Of a DNA stretch of 64,000 nucleotides, positions 43,752 through 50,964 are shown one piece after another (within the stretch, counting starts at the first letter, position 1; each line of letters opens with the position of its first letter). The stretch comes from Hydrocarboniphaga effusa AP103 (GTDB taxonomy: Bacteria; Pseudomonadota; Gammaproteobacteria; Nevskiales; Nevskiaceae). Below the pieces are notes generated by a model. It searched no databases and was not told the origin of the DNA. It saw nothing but the letters and a program-made list of their open reading frames with translations. The translations under genes and the position numbers were made by a program. The stretch spans positions 620,001-684,000 of the forward strand of contig NZ_AKGD01000002.1 in assembly GCF_000271305.1 (NCBI RefSeq). The letters are read 5' to 3'.

Positions 43752-44999
43752 ATGAACGCATCCGCCACTCCCGCAGTCAGCTTCAACGACGTCAAGCGCG
43801 CCGCCGAGGTGCTCAAAGGCCAGGTCATCGAGACCCCGTGCCGGCGCTCGCGCGTGCTGTCGCGCATCACCGGGGCCGAGGTCTGGCTCAAGTTCGAGAA
43901 CTTCCAGTTCACCGCCTCGTTCAAGGAGCGCGGCGCGCTCAACAAGCTCGAAAGCCTGACCGAGGCCGAGCGCGCCGCCGGCGTCGCCGCGATGTCGGCC
44001 GGCAATCACGCCCAGGGCGTGGCGTATCACGCGACCCGGCTCGGCATCAAAAGCGTCATCGTGATGCCCACCAACACGCCGTTCACCAAGGTCCGCAACA
44101 CGCGCGAGCTCGGTGGCGAGGTGATCCTGCACGGCGAATCGCTGGCCGAGTCGCAGGCCTTCCTCGAGGAAGAGCTCATCGGCCGTCGCGGCATGACGCT
44201 CGTGCATCCCTACGATGACCCGAAGGTCGTCGCCGGGCAGGGCACCATCGCGCTCGAAATGCTCGCCGCGGCTCCCGAACTCGACACGCTGGTGATTCCG
44301 ATCGGCGGCGGCGGGCTCATCGGCGGCATGGCGATCGCGGCGCACGGCATCAAGCCGGAGCTGCGCGTGGTCGGTGTCGAATCGGCCGGCTATCCGTCGG
44401 CCTATGCGGCGCTGCAGGGCGATCTGAATCTGGTCAAGGGCGGCCAGACGATCGCCGAGGGCATCGCCGTCCGCAACATCGGCAAGCTCACGATCGAGAT
44501 CATCCGCAACGAGGTCGCCGAACTCATGCGCGTCGAGGAGGCCGCCATCGAACGCGCGGTCGGCCTGCTCGCGAATATCGAGAAGGTGATCGCCGAAGGC
44601 GCCGGCGCGGTCGGCCTGGCCGCATTGCTGAGCGATCCGGCCCGTTTCGCGGGACGCAAGGTCGGCCTGGTGATCTGCGGAGGCAACATCGATTCACGCC
44701 TGCTCGCCTCGGTGCTGCTGCGCCAGCTCGTGCACGAATCGCGGCTCGTGAGCCTGACCATCGACATCGAAGATCGTCCGGGCTTTCTGGCCCGCGTCGC
44801 CGGCCGCGTCGGCGAGAGCGGAGGCAACATCGTGCAGGTGCATCACGAGCGCCTGCACGCCGGCACGCACGCCAAGAACGCGAGCCTGGAGCTGCTGATC
44901 GAAGCGCAGGACGAGGCGCATGCCGAGCAGATCATCGGCGATCTGCAGGCGGCCGGGTTCACGGTCAGGCGGGGGGTGGGTGGCATGGAGTTCGACTAG
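43752..44999 (+). CDS. ilvA: Threonine ammonia-lyase with C-terminal ACT domain
   Basis: A 415-residue PLP enzyme deaminating threonine to 2-oxobutyrate. The PLP lysine is in FQFTASFKERGALNKL; SAGNHAQGVAYHA and PIGGGGLIGG bind substrate and phosphate, and GLVICGGNID closes the catalytic domain. Residues after about 335 form one ACT-type domain (LVSLTIDIEDRPGFLARVAG). This is the medium form with one regulatory domain, shorter than the 510-residue anabolic IlvA. The short gap after the DUF4124 gene allows cotranscription. Confidence 0.92.
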   Translation: MNASATPAVSFNDVKRAAEVLKGQVIETPCRRSRVLSRITGAEVWLKFENFQFTASFKERGALNKLESLTEAERAAGVAAMSAGNHAQGVAYHATRLGIKSVIVMPTNTPFTKVRNTRELGGEVILHGESLAESQAFLEEELIGRRGMTLVHPYDDPKVVAGQGTIALEMLAAAPELDTLVIPIGGGGLIGGMAIAAHGIKPELRVVGVESAGYPSAYAALQGDLNLVKGGQTIAEGIAVRNIGKLTIEIIRNEVAELMRVEEAAIERAVGLLANIEKVIAEGAGAVGLAALLSDPARFAGRKVGLVICGGNIDSRLLASVLLRQLVHESRLVSLTIDIEDRPGFLARVAGRVGESGGNIVQVHHERLHAGTHAKNASLELLIEAQDEAHAEQIIGDLQAAGFTVRRGVGGMEFD

Positions 45000-45317
45000 G
45001 GGCGTCTCTCCGTAGCGCGCTGCATGCCTTTCCCCTCTCCCGCGTGCGGGAGAGGGTGGCGCGTCGGCGCCGGGTGAGGGAGCACCCCCGCATCGAGCGC
45101 CTTGTCCAAGCGAGGCTTCCTCACTTCCCTCGCTGGCGCGGGACTCTCTCGCGCACGCGGGAGAGAGGACGGAATGCAGCGCGCAAAGCGCCTTGCCACC
45201 GTTACAAACCCGCTTGTCACAAAAGCCCAGCCGCCCCGCAGCCTTAAACGAAACTGCAACACAGTTGCCATATTTTTGCGCGGCTCATGGCGGCCCATCC
45301 TCGCCGCGGATTCTTCT
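45000..45317. other. Intergenic region with repeat element and A/T-rich leader
   Basis: The first half holds a REP-like element and its inverted relative. The second half, before the BY-kinase gene, turns A/T-richer and contains GCAAC-ACA-GTTGC (45256-45268) just before CATATTTTTGCG. That dyad and A/T stretch are the best place for the exopolysaccharide promoter, although no -35/-10 pair with good spacing was found. Confidence 0.5.
45032..45085. repeat. REP-like palindromic element, copy B
   Basis: Same structure as the copy at 42215-42268: an 11-bp palindrome with GT loop, then GGCGC/GCGCC and GGGTGAGGG, 52 of 54 positions identical. About 60 bases on, an inverted partner (GCGCACGCGGGAGAGAGGA, up to about 45170) follows, so the unit may be a paired REP. 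Confidence 0.8.
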
Positions 45318-47567
45318 GTGTACAACGAACGCCCCCAGTTTTCCCGGCCGCAGCCATCGGGATTCGGATCGCCATCGGATGGCGACCAGATCAGCCTGCG
45401 CGAAATCTTCGACTTGCTGCGCGCGGGGCGATGGACGATCGCGATCGTGGCCTCGGTGGTGCTGCTGCTCGGGTTGTGCATCGCGTTCCTGGTGCCGCCG
45501 TCGTTCGTCGCCACCGGTGTCGTGCAGATCGACGATCCGGGCAAGACGGCCACTGCCGCCGCCAGTGCGGAGTTCCAGGCCCTGCCCACGTTTCTGTCCG
45601 GCGCGCTGCTGCAGACCGAGGGCGAGCTGCAGATTCTCATGACGCGCCTGGTGCTCGATCCGGTGATCGAGCGCATGAACCTCGAGGTGGTGGCGTATCC
45701 GCGCCACTTTCCGATCATCGGCTCGGCCTATTCGCGCATGATCAACGGCGGCAGCGCCGAGCCCGTGAAGGTCTGGAGCCCGTTCCGGCGCTGGGCCTGG
45801 GGCGGCGAAGACATCGGCATCGAATCGATGGAGGTGCCGCGCGGTCTGCTCAACGACGAGTTCGAGCTGCGCGCCACCGAAGACGGTTACTCGCTGTCGA
45901 TCCCGTGGGGCGAAGAAGTGCTGCGCGGCAAGGTCGGCGTGCCGGCCGCGAGCGCCGACGGCAGCATCAGGCTGCTCGTGAGCCAGCTCAGGGCGCAGCC
46001 CGGAACGCTGTTTTCGGTCACCAAGTTCTCGCACGACGACACCGTCAAGAATCTGCTCGGGCGCATGACGATCGCCGAGCTCGGAACCGCATCGGGTGTC
46101 ATCGCGATCAGTTTCTCGGGCCCCAAGCGGGCGATGGTGAAGGACTTCGTCAACGCGCTCGAAGCCTCTTACCTGCAGCAGAACATCGATCGCCGCTCGC
46201 TCGATGCGCAGCGCTCGCTCGAGTTCCTCGAAAGCCAGCTGCCGAAGCTGCGCTCGCAGATGCTGGCAGCGCAGGAGCAGCTCGCGCAGTACCAGCAAAA
46301 GCACGGCTCCACCGATCTCGGTGCCGAAACCCAGGTGCTGCTCGAAAGCTCGGCCAACCTCGAAACGCGTCGCCTGGGCCTCATCCAGCAGCTCGACCAG
46401 ATCAAGCAGCAATTCACCGCGCAGCATCCGGCGGTGCAATCGATCGTCCAGCAGCTGCGGTCGGTCGAGCAGGACCAGAACCGGCTCAAGGGCCGCCTCG
46501 GCGCATTGCCGCCGACGCAGCAGGAGATCCTCAACCTGAGCCGCGACGTGCAGGCCTACACGCAGCTCTACAACACCATGCTGGCCTCGATCCAGAACTA
46601 CCAGGTGGCCAAGGCCGGCACCGTCGGCAACGTGCGCATCGTCGATACCGCCAACGAGCCGTTCAAGCCGAGCTTTCCCAAGCTCATGACGATCGCGCCG
46701 ATCTCGCTGGCGCTGGGACTGCTGCTCGGCGTGGTCTGGGTGTTCGTGCAGCGCGGCATGATCGGTGGCGTCGAAGACCCGTCCGAGCTCGAGCGCCGCA
46801 CGCGCCTGCAGACGCTCGCGATGCTGCCTTACTCGCGCAAGCAGCGGCGCATCGCGCGCGCGATTAAGAGCGGTGACAGCGGCGGCGCGCGCGTGCTCGC
46901 GCAGCTCGAAGCCGAAGAGCCCGCCATCGAAGCACTGCGCAGCCTGCGCACCACGCTCGAGCTCACGCTGCGCCAGGCCAGCAACAACGTGGTGATGATG
47001 TGCGGCCCGGCGCCCGAGCTCGGCAAGACCTTCATCACCGTCAACTTCGCCGCCGTGCTCGCGCAGTCCGGGCGCCGCGTGCTGGTGATCGACGCCGATC
47101 TGCGTCGCGGCCGCCTGCACACGTATTTCAGCAACGAAGTGGGCCAGGGCGTGACCGACGTGGTGCGCCGCGAAACGCCTTACGACAGCGTGGTGCGCAG
47201 CACCGACATCGTCGGGCTCGATTACGTTTCACGCGGCGCGCATGCGCCCAATTCGGCCGAAACGCTGCTGCATTCGCGCTTCACCGAACTGGTGGAACAG
47301 TTGTCCAAGCGCTACGACTGCGTGCTCATCGATACGCCGCCGATCCTCGCGGTGACCGATGCGGCCATCGTCGGGCGTCATGCGGGCACCTCGCTGTTCG
47401 TCATCAAGAGCGCGACGCATCGCATGAGCGAGATCGAAGATGCGGTGCGCCGCATGGCCGCGGCCGATATCGAATTGCACGGCGTGCTGTTCAATCAGGT
47501 CGGCGCGCGCGCCGGCAGCTATGGCTACGGCGACTACGGATATCGCTACTACGAATACCAGGCCTGA
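45318..47567 (+). CDS. Wzc-like polysaccharide co-polymerase and tyrosine autokinase (BY-kinase)
   Basis: A 749-residue inner-membrane protein combining a Wzz chain-length domain with a cytoplasmic tyrosine kinase. Hydrophobic segments lie at about 36-58 and 456-478; between them is a periplasmic, partly coiled-coil region (SLEFLESQLPKLRSQMLAAQ) and the GNVR-type stretch near 440. The kinase has Walker A GPAPELGKTF, Walker A' VLVIDADLRRGRLH and Walker B CVLIDTPPIL, and ends with seven tyrosines in the last 15 residues (SYGYGDYGYRYYEYQ), the phosphorylation cluster. The start is probably the GTG before YNERPQF; upstream is repeat sequence. Confidence 0.9.
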   Translation: MYNERPQFSRPQPSGFGSPSDGDQISLREIFDLLRAGRWTIAIVASVVLLLGLCIAFLVPPSFVATGVVQIDDPGKTATAAASAEFQALPTFLSGALLQTEGELQILMTRLVLDPVIERMNLEVVAYPRHFPIIGSAYSRMINGGSAEPVKVWSPFRRWAWGGEDIGIESMEVPRGLLNDEFELRATEDGYSLSIPWGEEVLRGKVGVPAASADGSIRLLVSQLRAQPGTLFSVTKFSHDDTVKNLLGRMTIAELGTASGVIAISFSGPKRAMVKDFVNALEASYLQQNIDRRSLDAQRSLEFLESQLPKLRSQMLAAQEQLAQYQQKHGSTDLGAETQVLLESSANLETRRLGLIQQLDQIKQQFTAQHPAVQSIVQQLRSVEQDQNRLKGRLGALPPTQQEILNLSRDVQAYTQLYNTMLASIQNYQVAKAGTVGNVRIVDTANEPFKPSFPKLMTIAPISLALGLLLGVVWVFVQRGMIGGVEDPSELERRTRLQTLAMLPYSRKQRRIARAIKSGDSGGARVLAQLEAEEPAIEALRSLRTTLELTLRQASNNVVMMCGPAPELGKTFITVNFAAVLAQSGRRVLVIDADLRRGRLHTYFSNEVGQGVTDVVRRETPYDSVVRSTDIVGLDYVSRGAHAPNSAETLLHSRFTELVEQLSKRYDCVLIDTPPILAVTDAAIVGRHAGTSLFVIKSATHRMSEIEDAVRRMAAADIELHGVLFNQVGARAGSYGYGDYGYRYYEYQA

Positions 47568-47616
47568 GCGCCCGGCTTTTGGCTTATTCGCGTCGCTTCC
47601 CTCGACGAGTTCATTC

Positions 47617-48543
47617 GTGACCAGACCCAACACCTTCATCATCGGCGCGCCGAAGTCCGGCACGACCTCGCTCGTGCATTACCTGGGCCGGCATCCGGGC
47701 GCGTTCTTCTGCAATCCGAAGGAGCCGGGCTTCTTCGCCACCGATTTTCCGTGGCTCGCGCGGCGCAACGCGCTGCCGACGCAGGACAGCTACTTGCACC
47801 TGTTCCGCAACGCGGGCGAGGCGAGCGTGGTGGGCGAGGCCTCCACCATGTATCTGAGTTCGGAGGCCGCGGCCTCGAACATCCTCGGCTTCAACTCCGA
47901 TGCGCGCTTCATCGTCATGCTGCGCAATCCGGTCGAAGTGGCGCGCGCGTATCACATGCAGAAGTTGCTGGTGTTCCAAGAGGACGTGCCGGATTTCGAA
48001 ACCGCCTGGAAGCTGCAGGCCGCGCGTCGTCGCGGCGAGCACATTCCGGCCAATTGCCCCGATCCGTTCATGCTGCAATACGGCAGCATTCCGCGCTTCG
48101 GGCCGCAGGTGGAGCGCCTGCTGCGAACGGTGCCGCGCGAGGCCATCCTGTTCGTGCGCTACGACGACTTCAAGCGCGACCCGGGCGAAATCTATCGCCA
48201 GGCCCTGCAATTTCTGCGGATGCCCGACGATGGTCGCGCCGAGTTTCCGGTGATGGGGCCGTCGCGCATGCATCGCTTTCCGCTGCTCGCCAAGCTCTTC
48301 CACAGCCCGCCCGCGCCGATTCGCATTCCGGTCACGCAACTGCGCCGCCACCTCGTGCGCAAGCGCTATCCGGTGATCGAAAAGCTCAAGCGCCGCATGT
48401 ACCGACAGCAGCAGCGGCAGATGCCGAGCCCGGAATTGCAGCAGGAGATGCTCGAACATTTCCGCCCCGACGTGCTCGCGCTGGAGCGCCTGCTCGGCTG
48501 GAACCTGCAGGACTGGCTCACGCCGCCCGTCGCGGGCCGCTGA
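47617..48543 (+). CDS. PAPS-dependent sulfotransferase, copy 1
   Basis: A 308-residue cytoplasmic sulfotransferase transferring sulfate from 3'-phosphoadenylylsulfate to a carbohydrate. The 5'-phosphosulfate loop is GAPKSGTT at 10-17; FIVMLRNPVEVARAYHMQ is the 3'-phosphate-binding strand-helix. A GTG start precedes TRPNTF. It is paralogous to the next gene, including FETAW with LQYG blocks and the shared C-terminal RRHLVRKRYPVIEKLK. Its place between a Wzc-like kinase and a polymerase points to sulfation of the exopolysaccharide or its repeat unit. Confidence 0.87.
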   Translation: MTRPNTFIIGAPKSGTTSLVHYLGRHPGAFFCNPKEPGFFATDFPWLARRNALPTQDSYLHLFRNAGEASVVGEASTMYLSSEAAASNILGFNSDARFIVMLRNPVEVARAYHMQKLLVFQEDVPDFETAWKLQAARRRGEHIPANCPDPFMLQYGSIPRFGPQVERLLRTVPREAILFVRYDDFKRDPGEIYRQALQFLRMPDDGRAEFPVMGPSRMHRFPLLAKLFHSPPAPIRIPVTQLRRHLVRKRYPVIEKLKRRMYRQQQRQMPSPELQQEMLEHFRPDVLALERLLGWNLQDWLTPPVAGR

Positions 48544-48550
48544 GCGCCGC

Positions 48551-49510
48551 ATGCACAGGCCCAACACCTTCATCGTCGGCGCGCCCAAGTGCGGCACCAC
48601 CGCGCTCGCGCAATACCTTGCGGAGCATCCGCAGGTTTTCTTCAGCGACCCGAAGGAGCCTTTTTTCTGGTCCGCCGATTACAAAGGGCTTGCGGACCAG
48701 CACGCGCTCGGCACTCTCGACGACTATCTCGCGCTGTTCCAAAAAGCCGGCGAGCAGCATCGCGTGGTCGCCGAAGGCTCCACCAACACGCTGCGCTCCG
48801 ATTGCGCGGTCGAGCGCATCGTCGCTTTCGACCCTCGGGCCCGCTTCGTCGCCATGCTGCGCGACCCGGTCGACGTCGCGCATGCGTTTCATATGGAGCA
48901 GGTCTACGTTCTCAACGAAGACGAGCCCGATTTCGAAACCGCCTGGCGCATGCAGGATCGCCGTGCGCAAGGCCATGCTATTCCACGTGCCTGCCGGGCA
49001 CCGCAGTTTTTGCAGTACGGCGCCATCGGCCGTTATGGCGAGCAAGTCGAGAACCTATTGCGTCACGTGAGCCGCGACGCGGTGCTGTTCATCCGCTTCG
49101 AAGATTTTCGCGACGACCCGGCGCGCATCTATCGTCAGACGCTGGCGTTCCTCGGGCTGGACGACGATAGACGGAGCGAATTCCCGGTGGTCAATGCCTC
49201 GCATCGGCATCGCTCCAGGCTCGTCGCGAGCATGGTGCTCGATCCGCCGGCGTTGCTGAAAGTGCCGGTCTGGAGACTGCGCACGCATCTGCGCCGCGCG
49301 CGGTATCCGCTGATCGAAAAAATCAAATCGCATCTGCGCCAGCCGTCGCGGCGCGCCGCGCTCACGCCTGAGCTGCGCGCCGAGATGCGCGCCTACTTTC
49401 ACGACGATCTGCTCAAGCTCGAACGCCTGCTCGGCTGGGATTTGCGTAGCTGGCGCGAGGGCGACGAAGCCACTGACTCGCTCGCACCATCAGCGAGGCG
49501 CTTCGCATGA
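48551..49510 (+). CDS. PAPS-dependent sulfotransferase, copy 2
   Basis: A 319-residue sulfotransferase, seven bases after its paralogue. GAPKCGTT near 9-16 binds the phosphosulfate; FVAMLRDPVDVAHAFHMEQV matches the 3'-phosphate site; LFIRFEDFRDDPARIYRQ and SHRHRSRLV follow. Divergence from copy 1 is even across the length, as expected for an older tandem duplication with different acceptor sugars. Its stop overlaps the polymerase start (ATGA). Confidence 0.88.
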   Translation: MHRPNTFIVGAPKCGTTALAQYLAEHPQVFFSDPKEPFFWSADYKGLADQHALGTLDDYLALFQKAGEQHRVVAEGSTNTLRSDCAVERIVAFDPRARFVAMLRDPVDVAHAFHMEQVYVLNEDEPDFETAWRMQDRRAQGHAIPRACRAPQFLQYGAIGRYGEQVENLLRHVSRDAVLFIRFEDFRDDPARIYRQTLAFLGLDDDRRSEFPVVNASHRHRSRLVASMVLDPPALLKVPVWRLRTHLRRARYPLIEKIKSHLRQPSRRAALTPELRAEMRAYFHDDLLKLERLLGWDLRSWREGDEATDSLAPSARRFA

Positions 49511-50892
49511 GAGGCCAGGCAAACGAGTCGCCGCAGGTGTGGCTTGCGCCCGAGACCTTGTGGCCGAGCGCGGCGGGACTGCTGCGCTTCGATCACGTGA
49601 CCCAGCGCTCCTTGATCTACCTGTGCCTGCTCGCCATCCCGGTGTTCGTGATCTCGCTGCCGATGCAGAACAGCGGCGCGCACGGCGTCACCGGCGACTC
49701 GCATGCGGGCTTTGTCGACCTGATCGGCTTTCCGCTCATGCTGCTGCTGATGCTGCGATTGCCGCGTTCGGCGATCTTCTTCGCGCTGTTCGTGTTCCTG
49801 GGGACGGCGCTGATCTCGGTGCTCAGCGCGCAGACCTCCAAGATCAAGACGCTGGCTTCGGTCTATCGGCTCATCGCCATCTACACGCCGTTCGCGATTG
49901 CGCTGAGCTTGAGCTGGACACCGCAGGCTGCGGAGCGCGCCGTGCGCTGGTTCTGGTGGAGCGGACTGGCCGGCGTGCTGCTCGGCATGTTCGTGTACTG
50001 GATATTCGGAGCGGTGCGCGAGCATCAGCAGGCGCTGCATCTGGGTGAATCGGGAGGCGTGGTGTATCGCGCTGGCGGCATGCTTGGAAACTCGGGCGGC
50101 TTCTCGCACCTCATCACCGGCTGGGCGATGTCAGCGCTATGCCTGCGCTGGCTGGGCTTCGGTCGTCTGCCGCGCTGGCAGTTGCTCGTCACGCTGGGGC
50201 TGTTGATCTACGGGATCATCGTCACCGCCTCGCGCGCCGCGGTGCTGCAGGTGGCCGCCGGCATGTTCTTCGCCCTGCTGTTCATGCTGCGTGCCGGCCG
50301 ATCGAATGCGGGCCGCATCGTGCCGGTGGTGGGTGTATTCGCGATCGCCCTGCTGCTGTTGTTGCCGCTGGCCGCGATGCTGGTGGACGACAACTTCCTG
50401 CGCGGCGTGATGATGCGCTTCGGCCTCACCGACAGCCGCTCGCTCATGCAGACCTCGCGCTGGGACAACTGGGCGCAGCTCGTCAACTTGTTGGGCTGGA
50501 CGCCGATCGGCATCGGCTACAAGACCACCACGGCGCTGACTTCGATCAACGTCGACAATTCGTATCTGCGCATCTTTTTCGAGATGGGTGTATTGGGCCT
50601 GCTCTCGTTCATCGCATTTTGGGGGCTGGTGCTGTTCAACCTGCTGGTCGGCGATTCGGACCCGAACGTTCGCCGCGTCAAAGCGGTGGCGGCCGGCATG
50701 CTGATGGGCGAACTCGCACGCATGTTTTTCTCGGATACGTTCACGATGTATCTGAGCATGCCGACGATGGCGCTGCTGATGGGCATCATGCTCAGGTTGC
50801 GCGAGCCCGACGACAAGGTCGGTGCTGCGGATGACACGATGGGCGATGCCCCGCTGCCAGCGCCTCGATCGAGGCCGGGTCCCCGGCTGTAA
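49507..50892 (+). CDS. O-antigen ligase/Wzy-like polysaccharide polymerase
   Basis: A 461-residue inner-membrane protein with about ten to twelve hydrophobic segments and a periplasmic loop containing SRWDNWAQLVNLLGWTPIGI, then SINVDNSYLRIFFEMGVLGL, the usual pattern of Wzy and WaaL proteins before the last helices. Coupled to the sulfotransferases and the Wzc-like kinase, it is more likely the exopolysaccharide polymerase than an O-antigen ligase. The cytoplasmic C-terminus is Pro/Arg rich. Last gene of the Wzc-led run; 72 bases to the next ATG. Confidence 0.85.
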   Translation: MRGQANESPQVWLAPETLWPSAAGLLRFDHVTQRSLIYLCLLAIPVFVISLPMQNSGAHGVTGDSHAGFVDLIGFPLMLLLMLRLPRSAIFFALFVFLGTALISVLSAQTSKIKTLASVYRLIAIYTPFAIALSLSWTPQAAERAVRWFWWSGLAGVLLGMFVYWIFGAVREHQQALHLGESGGVVYRAGGMLGNSGGFSHLITGWAMSALCLRWLGFGRLPRWQLLVTLGLLIYGIIVTASRAAVLQVAAGMFFALLFMLRAGRSNAGRIVPVVGVFAIALLLLLPLAAMLVDDNFLRGVMMRFGLTDSRSLMQTSRWDNWAQLVNLLGWTPIGIGYKTTTALTSINVDNSYLRIFFEMGVLGLLSFIAFWGLVLFNLLVGDSDPNVRRVKAVAAGMLMGELARMFFSDTFTMYLSMPTMALLMGIMLRLREPDDKVGAADDTMGDAPLPAPRSRPGPRL

Positions 50893-50964
50893 CTCAATTG
50901 CCAATCTCTCGAAACCTGGCAGCGCTAATGTCAGTGTCAAGGGGATTTTCAAGGGGGATTGATC

